Assembly (NCBI RefSeq): GCF_037392515.1
Contig: NC_090280.1
Location: 28,649,118-28,713,117 of the forward strand
Reading direction: 5' to 3'
DNA length: 64,000 bases
Source of the DNA: Haliotis asinina
Taxonomy: Eukaryota; Mollusca; Gastropoda; Lepetellida; Haliotidae
The notes under the pieces are model-generated. The model was not told the DNA's origin, did not search any database, and saw only the letters and a list, made by a program, of their open reading frames with translations. Below are positions 43,840 through 54,864 of this stretch, piece after piece; the first letter of the stretch is position 1, and every line of letters begins with the position of its first letter. The position numbers and the translations under genes were made by a program.

Positions 43840-44905
43840 TCAGTTCAGACCTGAAACTTGTAAAGTTGGACTTGTCACGTAGGTAGGCTGGAAGTTTGTT
43901 CCACAACGCAGATCTTTGCAGAGTTACCTTTCAGCGTGTTTGAGAAGGCAATCACTAAGAGTGTGGGCATAGATCGTAATGTCCTCCTTAGCAGATAGGA
44001 GTAATGAGGCCCCGGATGTATTCTGGAGCAAGACCTTGGAGACAAACAATAGGAGTTTGAAGTCAGTTACGTCGCTGACTGGTAGCCAAAGTAGGTCATT
44101 GAATACAAGTGTTATATACTCGTACGCCTTTGTGTGGGTAACACGTTTTCTGGTGGTTATGTGTTCGCTGAAGCTTGTCCAAAATGCTGCTTCTGCATCC
44201 AAACAAAAGGCTGTTGCAGTAAGCGAACGTGGATGTTGCAAAGGCGTAAGGAAGGGATTTAAATCTTTCTTGTTCATGTATACACAATCGCTTTATCACG
44301 TACCCTAGGCTCTAATACTGTGGTGGAAGGGTTTTCTGGTTTTCAGTCTAATGATGAGCAGCTCCGTTCTATAATCGTTGAGCTTTAAGTATACTATTCT
44401 CATCCAGTAGTTGATCTCAAAAGATGAAGTTGAAACTGAACTGAATCCCAGGATTAGCTGTTTATCATCAGTGTATAGGTGGAAACTTAGCAATTCTGCC
44501 AAAAGAGGAGGTAGAGATTGTGAAAAGGATTGGACCAACAACTGGTCCATCGGGTACTCCAAATGCCAGTTCCAGCCTCGGGGACCGTGTTCCTTCGACC
44601 GCCACAGCCTGGAAACGTCCTGTTACGTAGGACCTAATCCACCGACACAATCTTCCAACAGGATTTCGTGATCAATCGTGTTAAATGCAGCAGAGAGGTC
44701 GAGGGGGAGAAGTACCAACACTGGAGCACGGATGGAGTCCATGGAACAAAGAATATCTTTCTGTACTAGCAGTAGGGTACTTACATACGGATTGAAGAGG
44801 TTTACCAAGGCCCCTTTGTTTCTGATTCCATAATGTTTGATTTAGAGGGTCAGATTCGAGATAAGGATGTAGCGTGTGAGGTCTGAGTCTGAGTCCAATT
44901 GGGGT
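43840..44905 (-). pseudogene. L2/CR1-type LINE RT remnant in unit B intron
   Basis: From 44905 down: KPLQSVCKYPTASTERY (fingers), VLVLLPLDLSAAFNTIDHEIL (motif A), RSYVTGRFQAVAVEGTRS, LAFGVPDGPVVGPILFT (motif B), LYTDDKQLILGF (motif C, canonical YADD altered to YTDD), and LKLNDYRTELLII. Then thumb pieces (FAYCNSLLFG, LDKLQRTHN) and the C-terminal LLWLPVSDVTDFKLLLFVSKVLL. Stops and frameshifts throughout. The motif set is diagnostic for L2/CR1-like LINEs and clearly distinct from the I/Jockey family elsewhere in the window. Confidence 0.85.
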
Positions 44906-46091
44906 TTCATCACTAAAGGTGCCATGAATGCGTCCTTGAGTTACTGGTCTATGATCTAAGTGATCCCAAAAGAAACGCACCAGATGTTTTACATATTTAC
45001 AGGACATTCATCTCAGTGGAAACTCTTTAATATTTACGGTGGTGTGGGTTCTTCAGGTTAGGGTCCATGAAAAGAAGACAGATGTCAGGCAGCTGGTTTG
45101 CACGACTGAATGATGAGACAGATATTCAAACTTACAGTCAAGAAACCAGACCCGAAAATGGTGAAGATGTGGTACAGTTCTCGAGACCGAATGGGATGTG
45201 ATTTTTCACAATCACGAAAGATTTAGCTATACCATACAGGGGACCTTTTATAGTGCTACATGTCATGTCTGTTAATGCAATATCTTAGCCCGTTGTTTAT
45301 TTTAAGAATTCCGTCATTTCCTACTTGCAGATGACAAAAACTTTCCGTGGTTGATGTCAAAAGCGGTGCAGGGATTTATCAGTATCAAAGTACTTTGTGG
45401 ACAAGTATATTACGTGTGGACAAGTGTGAGGGTGCACGACAAATTGAGATAATATTATACACGTCCTCGTATTCGGAACATTACGTGTAAAGTTGGCAAT
45501 ACATATGCATTATGTGCAGAAACCTTTGCATACCTTGCTAAGGATCAAATCAACGATTCTAATCATAGAGTCTTTGGTTTAAATATCGAACCTTTCAGTA
45601 ACCATAGATACTAGGTTTCAGTATGTCATTGCATCTCGTGGATCCCAAATGTGATATTGACATGTGTTGTTTATTTGTAATGGACTCGTTCCATGATTTG
45701 CAAAATGGTTGATTGGTGCCGTGAAAACCATGTCTATGGTTACTCACGTGTCAAGTACAAAGTGCTGTAAAACTGTGATCCTTAGCAAAGTGTGAGTAGT
45801 ATCTGACAAATGGAGGTATGAGAGAATACGATAATTTCAATTCTGTTTACAAATGCTCAAGTTCGTTTTGTGGTTGAACAACTTATGTTGCATAAATTTA
45901 CTTTTGCCTATTGGAACACAATCCGACTTTAAATGACATCTTCCTGAGACAGAATGGATTTTTTTCCGTTGATGTAAGCGAATTGTTAACTTTTACATGA
46001 AAGTCTCATTCCTTGGGCAAACGCTTAGAGATAATGACAGCCACAACGAGGAAAGGCAACGCTCATGACAAAAAAACACAAAGAAACTTAC
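44906..46091. other. Unit B first intron, duplicated in unit A (27621-28749)
   Basis: Non-coding block alignable with 27621-28749. No extra exon seen. Confidence 0.65.
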
Positions 46092-46376
46092 CTTTGCTAA
46101 GTCTTTTGCTCCAACGAAGTAATGTGTCTCGCTTGCAGTAGCATCATGATCAATTTGTGATAGGTAACAAGTGAGAGTCGACATAGTGTATACAAGAGCT
46201 CGACACCAGCCACTTTGTATACATTTGTTTTGGCATAACTTGATGCCAGTGTTCTTGAAGAATACCGAAATATGGGTCGACCTATCTGGTGGTTGACAAA
46301 TAGCCACATCGAAAGTTAGGCACGTTATTAAAATTAGGAACATATTCCCAAGATTGAGAAAACCGCACTTATCCAT
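46092..46376 (-). CDS. First exon, unit B: signal peptide and PAN/apple-like domain
   Basis: ATG at 46376, with an inner Met at residue 12 starting a strong hydrophobic stretch (MFLILITCLTFDVAIC) that is probably the true signal peptide. It is followed by QPPD and a PAN-type Cys pattern: KLCQNKC, WCRALVY, TCYLSQ, then HYFVGAKDLAK. Donor AAG followed by GTAAGT, phase 0. 95 codons, in frame with the unit A exon throughout; Cys positions are all conserved. The frame is open upstream to 46472, probably 5' UTR. Role inferred: extracellular recognition module. Confidence 0.75.
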
Positions 46377-47266
46377 GTTGTTGTTTGAAGCTAACAACTG
46401 AAAACATGTTCCGTGCGGTAGTCCAGACAGAATGAAATGTTTCCAAAACAAGTAAATATACAGCCTTTTCATGATATCGTCATTTATATGTGTTTATATG
46501 ACTGACTAAATGCCATTTTGTCATGTTACTGTTCGTAAACTAAATTTGATAACAACCGGAAATATTACCTGCATCGCCCATTTTGTAGAACGGAAAAGAA
46601 AATAAGCGAAATATCACAGTCGACAATCACGATATCACTACGTATATATATTTTAACATTTTTTGAACGAGATGGCTTGTTAAGGTTTCCACTTCTTATC
46701 GGACAGTCAATTTTATCTGATGTGGGGTACTTCGAAAGTTTCACCATAAAAATGCCATTTACCAACATAAGTATCCAAGAAACACATTATCTGATTTGCA
46801 GTAAGTTCTCGTTCAATGTGAATGATGTAAAATATTCAATATATTTTGCCATGATGTGTGTGGACTGCTTATGGAAAACAGATACAAAACTAAATATATT
46901 AAACTAAATCCAAGCATGTGTACGCGTGTGTGCGTGAGGGTTTGTAAGGTGTATGATGAATTTCGACGTAACTACACATTTATGATCTACATAAATGTGT
47001 ATATCAGTGAAACATATATATGAACAGGTTTTGAAATGCGTTATTTCCGTCAGAACATAATAGTGAGCAATAATTATTTAACTGCATAATTTCCTGGTCT
47101 CTGTGTGGGAACACGTTTTACAATCGCAACAAGTCTTAACAGTTAACAAAACGGACTGGCCAAAATATTCATGATCCAACCGTGGATAAATCAATTTATA
47201 AGCCAGAAAATGCTATTGGTTTAAGTATTGCGTCAAAAATTATTTTGAAATCTCCCTACTAATCCT
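46377..47266 (-). promoter_or_regulatory. Conserved 5' flank of unit B (candidate promoter region)
   Basis: Aligns with 29035-29845 and 1-640. It ends where the full-length LINE E7 is inserted (TSD 47267-47279) and continues at 53218. A gene start upstream of the PAN exon must lie here, but no core promoter element is certain. Confidence 0.4.
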
Positions 47267-47279
47267 CTACAATGAAGAT

Positions 47280-47757
47280 GGCACCCGTGGCGAGCCACCT
47301 CCTCGTGGTGGGTGCTGGGTAACGCTAAGAGCTCACCGACACCCCCGTAGTGGACCCGGGGGGATATTTGGTCCACCAACCCTTTTGCCGTGGGTTTCAG
47401 CCTTGTGTCGGCGGAGGAAGGGATCCTGGTGGTTGAGGGCAATAGGGGCTTGCAAACGTGTTCCTGCTGCTCAATACACCACTTTGGCCCTGACTTCGCC
47501 TAGACGGGTGGTCGAATGGGCCCGGTTCGACCAATCGGCTGGTCATGCCAAGCCCTGTGCGTGGAGAATATGTATCATTGCACAAATTTTATCTGGATTT
47601 TTACTTTCGGTCTATTATTTCTAATTCTTCTGCTGGAGTATATCATCCGGGTATCCCTGGTGCTGCTGGAGGCCCGCTTGCTTTAGCATTGTCCTTCTGA
47701 TACTCCGTGGTGGGTGGGGAGCTCGGATGATGAACCATATTACACTAACCATGGCTT
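47280..47757 (+). mobile_element. LINE E7 GC-rich head and 5' UTR
   Basis: Begins GGCACCCGTGGCGAGCC directly after the TSD. The first 290 bases are GC-rich and strongly conserved among copies, and end 'aagccctgtgc'. The remaining 5' UTR has the landmark 'actccgtggtgggtggggag' just before ORF1. A promoter active from within the transcribed region is expected for such elements; location in the head is inference. Confidence 0.85.
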
Positions 47758-49015
47758 ATGAAACTCCAACAAAAAAAAACGGAGCGTCCACTTGATATTG
47801 ACCCTGTTGATACTGACCATAGACCGTCTGCATCGATTGAGTATTGGCCTCGTTTCATTGTGATTGAGACTCCTCACAAGACACCTTTGAAGTTGAACCC
47901 CTTTGCTGTATCCAAGGGTATTCAAGGCATTGCTGGGGATGTGAAGAACATAAGACGCTTACGTTCGAGTGCCCTGCTAGTCAAGTGCGCGAAAAAGCAG
48001 CAAGCAACAAATCTGATGAATACTAAATCTTTCGTGGGCATTCCCGTCACGGTTTCTGCACACAAAACCTTGAATACAAGTGAAGGTATCGTGAGAGATA
48101 GAGATCGATTGTTTGATGACATGTCGCACCTTGATATAAGATCTGAAATGAAGGATCAAGGTGTACTATATGTCAAACGCTTTTCAACTCGCAGAAACAA
48201 CGAAACAGTCAAAACAAATACGTATGTGTTTACTTTCTCATGTCCAAATGCTCCGAAATCAGTGAAGGAAGGCTACTGCAACATACAAGTTGATACATAC
48301 ATGCTCAACCCGCTTAGGTGTTTTAAATGCCAGAAATATGGACACGGTGTAAATACATGCACATTGTCTGTTGTGTGTGTCTTCTCACCACAGTGATTGT
48401 GATTGTGACAGTGATTATAAAAACTGCACCAATTGCTCAGGCGACCATTCTTCATTTTCTAAACAGCGTCCAATCTGGAAAGAGCAAATGGAGATCAATA
48501 AAATAAAATTCACTCAAAATATTTCTTTTTCTGAGGCAAAAAAACTGGTAAAGAGGTCTGACCTTCCAGAAAGTTATGCCACAGTAGCAAAAACATCCTC
48601 GGGGTCTAGCTCTAAAACAACATCAACCACAGGCTGCCAAACTACTTTGACTTGGGTAAATTGCGATTCTCCACAACTTTTATATCCTGCTATATCATCA
48701 CAGACTGAGGAATAACGTCCTAGTACCTCAAAGTATTCTTCTGATCACAAATCATCATCTCAGTCACACTCAGAGTCTCAATCGAGAGCGTTTAGTCAGC
48801 AAACGGTGAAAAGTAAAATAAAGCCAAATCCTGATGCTTCAAAACAACAAAGTGGCAGAGCTCCTAAAGGGTCACAGAACAAAATTCAGTTGTTCAATAA
48901 GTACGGGTCTCTTGAAGACATGGACGTTTCTGAAAACGTCCATTCTAGGGCACACAGCTTATCGCCCTCCAAAAGAGTGCGGGGTAGATCCCCAATAAAT
49001 CCTCCCAAAAGATAG
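47758..49015 (+). pseudogene. ORF1 of LINE E7 (gag-like, zinc knuckles), disrupted
   Basis: Three frames cover it. 47758-48396 contains WPRFIVIETPHKTPLKLNPFAVSK, LNTSEGIVRDRDRLFDDMSH, VLYVKRFSTRRN and knuckle 1 (CFKCQKYGHGVNTC). Knuckle 2 is lost in a scrambled segment at about 48380. 48371-48715 carries CTNCSGDHSSFSKQ with the last Cys displaced to R, and the Ser-rich segment ending in a stop (ISSQTEE). 48806-49015 gives the C-terminus ending RGRSPINPPKR. It is the nucleic-acid-binding protein of the element, not translatable here. Confidence 0.85.
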
Positions 49016-49029
49016 TTTATTCCAATAAT

Positions 49030-50400
49030 ATTGTACAGTGGAACTGCAGAGGATTGAGGACTAATTTACACGAATTACAGCTATAAGTCCAAGATTTTAC
49101 ACCTTCAGCGATTTGTCTCCAAGAGACATATTTAAAACAAACAGATACATTTGACCATCGTCATTTTAATGCATATCATTGTTTTGCAACTCCGGGTGAT
49201 AGGGCCACTGGCGGATCATCCATTCTAGTCAGACAAAACGTTATTCAAAGCCCCGTTTCACTTAATACTAATATGCAGGCTGTTGCAGTGAGAATTACTT
49301 TACATGTAGCGTTTACGCTATGCTCTCTTTATATTTCACCGTCTTCGGCGTTTGCCAAAACCGATCTTCAAGCTCTATATCATCAGCTCCCGAAGCCCTG
49401 TATTATAATGGGAGATTTAAATGGGCACAACCCACTCTGGGGTAGTGTAACTACAAACACTAAAGAAAAGTTGTTGGAGGACTTTTGTTCTGACAATGAT
49501 ATATGTATTTATAATGATGCTTCCAACACATATTTACACCCTGGGACAGGGACTTATTCTGCTCTCGACATGTCACTTACAAATTCAGAACTACTAAATG
49601 AATTCGAATGGTCAGTCCACGATGACCTATGTGGAAGTGACCATTTTCCTACTTTATTAAAAGCTGTAACTCCATCTGATGTTCCTCCATCATCAAGGCG
49701 GAATTTCAAAAAGGCTAACTGGGCTTTATATGAAACACAGTGTGCTGAAAAACGTAAACCCGAACGTTTTATTGACGTTCCTGATGCTATTATATGTTTT
49801 TCTGATGAACTGAATTCCATAGCTGATGAGTGTATACCAAAGTCCTCTGCAGTTCCACATATTCGAAAACCATGGTTCAACGATGAATGGAAACAAGCTA
49901 GCAAGGCAAGGAAAAAAGCAGAACATTATTTCCGTCGGTATCCTATGGTGCATAATTTAAATAAATTTAAAATTTTAAATGCTAAAGCGAGGCGTACTTT
50001 TAAACAGAACACACGCCAATCTTGGCAAAAATATGTATCCAAAATACATTCTGGGACACCCATGTCCACGGTATGGAACATGGTCCAGAAAATTAAAGGT
50101 AAAGGTATTAAATCTACTATCCATCATATTAAACATGGACATCAGTTACTTACAGATAAATCAGATATTGCAAATAAACCGGGTGAAACCCTCGCTAAAC
50201 ACTCTTCCTCTTCTAATTATGTACCTAAATTCCAGCAGTATGAAAAGAAAAGAAAACTATTAATTTCAATTCTGATAATGGAGAAGTTGAAAATGAAACA
50301 TCTTCTATTCATGAACTCCATACTGCTCTTGATCAAGCTCGTGACACTGCTACAGGAGCTGATTACATATATTATCAAGTCCTGAAGCACTGACCAGAGT
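49030..50400 (+). pseudogene. ORF2 endonuclease and linker of LINE E7
   Basis: Starts IVQWNCRGLR without an ATG; one TAA at 49084 where siblings have TTA. The domain is otherwise complete: LQETYLKQTDTF, LCSLYISPSS, IIMGDLNGHNPLWGS, TYSALDMSLTN, CGSDHFPTLL with catalytic Asp-His intact. The linker with IRKPWFNDEWKQ and RKKAEHYFRRYP follows. A frameshift near 50245 ends the long frame (49273-50385). Of all copies this endonuclease is the least damaged apart from the single stop. Confidence 0.87.
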
Positions 50401-51816
50401 CATGTTTAGAGACGTTCTTATCAATTTGTGATGATATTTGGACTTCAGGTAAGTTTCCTTCTTCATGGCATGACGCTATAGTAGTACCAATACCTAAACC
50501 TGGACGTGATCATACGGATCCATCCAATTATCGTCCGATTTCGTTAATTAGCTGTGTTTGCAAGACCATGGAACGCATGATAAATAATCGACTTGTTTGG
50601 TACTTGGAAACAAATAACCCTATAACTGATATACAGTGTGGTTTCCGGAAAAACAGAAGTACTGTCGATCACTTAGTGCGTTTAGAATCATTTATTAAAA
50701 ATGCACTAATAAACAACATGCTGTGTCTATCCTTTTTGCTCTAGAAAAAGCATATGACACAACCTGGAATTATGGTATTTAAGAGACTTACATGACTTCG
50801 GCTTGCGAAGTCGTTTACCTCAATTCATAGCCAACTTTTGAAATGGCAGACAGTTTCAAGTTTGAGTGGGTTCTACCCTGTCTGATCATTACAATCAAGA
50901 TCAGGGTGTTCCACAAGGCAGTATTTTGTCAGTCACACTTTTAAGCATAAAGATAAATAGTTTATCCAAAGTTTTAAACGATTCAATTGATGGATCGTTA
51001 TTTGTGGGTGATTTTAATATTTCTTGTCGTGGGAAAAACATGCATACTATTGAACGGCAACTGCAGTTGTGTTTAAACAAAATAAATAAATGGTGTCTTG
51101 AAAACGGCTTTGAAATTTTTAAATCCAAAACTAATTGTATACATTTTTGCAGAAAATATAAGCCACATAAGGACCCTGAACTATCTCTAGATGGCACTCC
51201 CATCAAAGATGTAAAGGAGGCCAAGTTCTTGGGCCTAATCTTTGATTCCCACTTAAGATTTCTGCCTCATATTAAGTCCCTTAAAACTAAATGCCTGAAG
51301 GCTCTTGACCTGTTCAAAGCTGTTTCCAACTCAAAGTGGGGAGGGAATCAAGCAACCCTCTTACATCTATATCGATCACTCGTGCGTTCGAAACTCGATT
51401 ATGGCTCCATCGTATATGGTGGAGCCTGCAAAAGCAACCTTAAGCTTCTTGACTCTGTCCACCATCAAGGCTTAAGACTTTGTCTTGGGTCTTTCAAAAC
51501 TTCACCTATTGATAGTAGCTACATTGAGGCCGATGAACCATCTCTTACTCAACGTCGTATAAAAGTGTCTTTACAATACATTACTAAATTATATTCTGAT
51601 GAATCTAACCCTGCCTGTAGCTGTGTGTTCAATCCGCTTTATGAGGATTTGTATCACAAAAAGGCTTCTCTTGTTCCACCTGTTGGGCACAGAATTAAAC
51701 CATTTATTTCTTCAGCCGGTATAGAGCTGGAAAGTATATCGCCTTCCCGTGTTCTTTCTTCTCCTCCTTGGCAATTGGTTAGGCCACACGTTGACCTAAC
51801 ATTAACATCATTTTAA
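50401..51816 (+). pseudogene. ORF2 reverse transcriptase of LINE E7, catalytic Asp to Gly
   Basis: IPKPGRDHTDPSNYRPIS, QCGFRKNRSTVDHLV, a motif A region with a lost base (LEKAYDTTWNYGI), then one long frame from 50866. This frame has HYNQDQGVPQGSILS (motif B) and SLFVGDFNISC, where the family FVDD reads FVGD (codon GGT at 51007-51009). KSKTNCIHFCRK, KEAKFLGLIFDSHL, YRSLVRSKLDYGSIVYGGACKS and the C-terminal WQLVRPHVDLTL follow. The substitution removes a metal-binding Asp, so RT would be inactive even if frames were intact. Confidence 0.88.
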
Positions 51817-51829
51817 AAAATCAGAAACA

Positions 51830-52751
51830 AATGACTTACAATATAAACAAGAATATCATCAATTAAAACATATATATAGCAATTACAAACCCTCAGTTAC
51901 AGATGGATCCAAGGACGGTGGTGCAGTAGCTTGTGCCACTGTCATTGGAACCAGAACAATATCTTTTAGAATTCCAGATAACAGCTCTATTTTTATCGCA
52001 GAAGCAAACACCATATTAACAGCTCTTAAATATATTCAAAGACACCCTAAACATAAACAATATATAATCTATTCAGACTCTCTTTCTTGATTTCAGGCGA
52101 TTAGAGATATTTCTTGTAAACATCCACTTTTAATTGAAATTATTGAATTGCATAATAATCTTGCTACTGGCCAATACGACATCGTATTCTGTTGGTTACC
52201 CAGCCACGCAGGCATTTCCGATAACGCAATGGCTGATCTTGCTGCCAAGGCAGCACTCAACAAATCTGTGACACCACTTCTTATTCCAAACACTGATTAC
52301 AAAGCTAGCATTAGAACTGATAGACGTGATCTAATGCAGAAGAAGTGGGACACCCAAGTAGGTATAAATAAATTACACGAAAAAGATTGGTTACAATTAT
52401 ATTGGTTACACCTGCTTGGGTTGTCAGTCAAGATTTGAAGAGGTTATTTTAAGACGATGTTGTATTGGCCATACCAGATATACTCATTCATATCTTTTAA
52501 AAGGTGAGGATCCTCCATTTTGTATCCCTTGTGATGAGAGAGTCACGGTCAAGCATATTCTGCTTGACTGTGTCGAATTCTCCATCACAAGGGATAAATA
52601 TTTCAATGTCAAAACTGTAAAGGATCTTTTTACAAACATTAGTTCTCATTTAATCGTTGGTTTTTTAAAAGAAATTGATGTTTTGGTTGAATTTTGTGTA
52701 ACATGTTCTGTAAATAGATGCATTTTAATTATTGGTTGTTTAGATTTGTGA
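51830..52751 (+). pseudogene. ORF2 RNase H and C-terminal zinc finger of LINE E7
   Basis: TDGSKDGGAVACATVIG, IAEANTILTALKYIQ, IYSDSLS followed by TGA at 52088-52090, then FCWLPSHAGISDNAMADLAAKAA (Gly-Asn before AMAD changed to Asp-Asn), SVTPLLIPNTDYKA. After a frameshift at about 52416 comes GHTRYTHSYLLKGEDPPFC with the finger CIPCDERVTVKHILLDC (C-x2-C-x7-H-x4-C) intact. Confidence 0.85.
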
Positions 52752-52754
52752 CTA

Positions 52755-53204
52755 GAATTGTTAGTGGCTGTACCCTCAAAGGGGGTTGAAGTATTATAAA
52801 ATTATTGTCCTCCTGAGAGGGTACAAACAAACAAAGTAAATTCTAATTTTTATTGTATGGCTAGATTTCCCAAATTGCTGACGGCTGAGGGAATGATGTA
52901 AATCCAGCTAGGGTCCATGCAGGTAGCAAAAGTACTGTAAGTCCCCATGGTCCCTAGTATGGTGATCTACCTTCAGTTGTTAGCAATCCATAGCCCATTT
53001 TTACATTGTATTGTATTGTATAGATAAATTGTTTTAGGTATAGTTACTAGTTTTATATTCTACTCTGTGATATCCTAGTTGTTTTATTGTCCTTCGCTGA
53101 CAGGTTTTATAATAGACATATATTTCATTTTAGTATTAAATGTTGTCGTCACGATATGGCTGAGATATTGCCGATGTGACGTTAAATATTAACTCACTCA
53201 CTCA
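52755..53204 (+). repeat. LINE E7 3' UTR and tail
   Basis: Contains GTGGCTGTACCCTCAAAGG, CTGACGGCTGAGGGAATG, GGTCCATGCAGGTAGC, CCCCATGGTCCCTAGTATGG, CCTTCGCTGACAGGTTTT, and ends GTCACGATATGGCTGAG … GTGACGTTAAATATTAACTC and (ACTC)n. The final block is predicted to form a short stem because of its inverted GTCACRT/ATGTGAC ends. Confidence 0.88.
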
Positions 53205-53217
53205 CTACAATGAAGAT

Positions 53218-53540
53218 TATCCCATATTACTGCTCATAACCGGCGTTGAATTTTAGAGTGGTAAACAGTTGACACTCCAAGGCCTTTATCGAGAACTCTT
53301 TATCGACCATGATCCGTTTCCGGAAGACATCCTACTTGAAACGTAGACAATTTCACATACCACCAGCTCATAAGTAAGTATGTAGATGCTATCAGAACCG
53401 TATGTGCTATATTGTAAGTAAATCAATATCGGTATAAAGTTAATGACGTTTCAGTTGACAGTGCTATATGTCTTTGTCTGTTGTTACCTTTCAATATGTT
53501 CAAGACCTAGAAATGCGTGGGTCTGGACCACAAATCCTGG
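53218..53540. repeat. Spacer block, paralogue of 655-960
   Basis: Continues the native sequence interrupted by LINE E7; matches 655-960 with small indels. Confidence 0.8.
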
Positions 53541-53990
53541 TGAGATCATTTTTACCTAATCAGTCCGAAACTCAGATCCCTCATGTTTCACAGTGCATTT
53601 CCGATGTGAAATTCTGGATATCACTCAAAAAGCTAACATTGAAAGACACCAAAACTGATATCTTGCTGTCCAACCATGAATTGGGCCAAGGTTAAAGTGG
53701 ACTCGATCTAGATTGGAAATTCCGTGCTACCATTTAATACAACAGTGAAAAATCTTGGGGTCACCATGGACTCAAACATGTCTATGGAGGACTGTGTAAA
53801 TACCGTATATCGCGCGTGCTATTTCCACAGGAGGAACATTGCCAACATCCATCAACTGTTGACATGTGATGCGTTACGCCATTTGGCCAGATCCATTATC
53901 CTCTCACAGTTGGATTACTGTAACAGTCTACTGGGTAAAGTACTTCAGGATCTTGTCACTCCGTTGAACCGGAAGCTGGCAGGGTAATGG
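53468..53990 (+). pseudogene. L2/CR1-type RT thumb fragment
   Basis: Plus-strand pieces read CISDVKFWISLKKLTLKDTKTDILL, then FNTTVKNLGVTMDSNMSMEDCVNTVYRACYFHRRNI and the ARSIILSQLDYCNSLL segment. These are the post-catalytic and thumb motifs of L2/CR1-like RT (compare 'LGV.LD..L', 'SR.DYCNSLL'). It is short, frameshifted at about 53690 and truncated on both sides. Confidence 0.75.
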
Positions 53991-54324
53991 AGATGTACCA
54001 CGAATTGCTCTTAAGATGTTGAATAGAACATATTTCACGTGAGCAATTATGAAATATGGGGTTGCAAATCTGAGAGCACAACCTAGTGAGGAAATGGGAG
54101 TGTACCTTTGATGGTGGGGATATTTTATTATGACATGAACAATATTTTTTGAACCGGAGAGAGAAGTGCGTTGCCAACCTTTGATCGCTTCGCTCGCATA
54201 TTATGGAGACTGGACATTTTATCTACGCTGCGCAATCCCATTTGTGCTACAGTTTGCCTGTGCTTTCTGTCAGAGTTGAAAACCCGATGTCAGACTAGTC
54301 ACATCAAAAGCTCCGCGACCAATT
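53991..54324. other. Nothing recognised
   Basis: No motif or shared block seen, apart from possible continuation of the decayed L2 element. Confidence 0.35.
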
Positions 54325-54475
54325 GGGTTTTACGCAGCTTTTAGCAATATTCCAACGATATTACGGCTTGGACACCATAAATGGGCTTTACATAATGTAC
54401 ATAGTGTGAATCGAGCCTGGGTCATCGGCGTGACAAACGAACACTTTATCCCCTGAGCTACCCCACCGCCTCTAT
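54325..54475 (-). mobile_element. tRNA-derived SINE
   Basis: On the minus strand the head has an A box (TAGCTCAGGGG, 54450-54460) and a B box (GGCTCGATTCA, 54407-54417) at tRNA-like spacing. The body follows: 'gtgtccaagccgtaatatcg', then 'ttggaatattgctaaaagc'. The 3' end resembles that of the other SINEs and of the LINE tail. Promoter boxes place it in the Pol III-transcribed class. No TSD was verified. Confidence 0.75.
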
Positions 54476-54864
54476 AACCCGTGACTATCAATTCTCATTA
54501 TCATCAAGTAAATATGGAAGATCTGTTCATCCGTGTGAGCTGATATTGCTTGATAAATGTTCGAGATAACGGGTCTGTATCAAAAACTGTAGATTTGAAT
54601 GTGTATACATAACCATCTACCTTTTTGTACATTTAGCCTTATGTTCCGTGTCTAAATTCGTATATGCTTTTGTTCTATCTCAGATTTCACTTTGTAAATA
54701 ATATTGTTGGAGCAATATATTGTGAACAATATTGTGAACAATATATGCAAGGAAAAATGCTGTCGAGTTTGACTTGTGTTTATAATGAACGTATTTGTAT
54801 TTCTAAACTAAGTCTCATTGTTAAATTTTGTGAAACCTGCGACGTTAAATTCTAAATCATGTAC

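Larger units (their letters stand above)
38390..46376 (-). other. Gene unit B: PAN / Cys-rich / ankyrin-repeat gene (joined model)
   Basis: It has the same three exons as unit A in the same order and phases: 46376-46092 (phase 0 end), 43381-43297 (0 to 1) and 40341-38390 (phase 1 entry). Introns carry LINE E6 and an L2 remnant but are shorter than in unit A. The span is about 8 kb. The predicted product would be secreted or membrane-anchored at the PAN end with an ankyrin array at the other. No transmembrane exon was located between 40342 and 43296, so its topology is unresolved. Alternatively the ankyrin exon belongs to a separate gene. Confidence 0.55.
47280..53204 (+). mobile_element. Full-length LINE E7 (I/Jockey superfamily), 13-bp TSD
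   Basis: Both ends are exactly defined by CTACAATGAAGAT at 47267-47279 and 53205-53217, and by the uninterrupted paralogous empty site near 670. The 5,925-bp element has: GC-rich head and 5' UTR (47280-47757), ORF1 (47758-49015), ORF2 endonuclease (49030-50000), RT (50230-51816), RNase H with CCHC finger (51830-52703), 3' UTR and (ACTC)n tail (to 53204). It carries several frameshifts and stops and a mutated RT active site, so it is inactive, but it is the structural reference for the family here. Confidence 0.93.
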
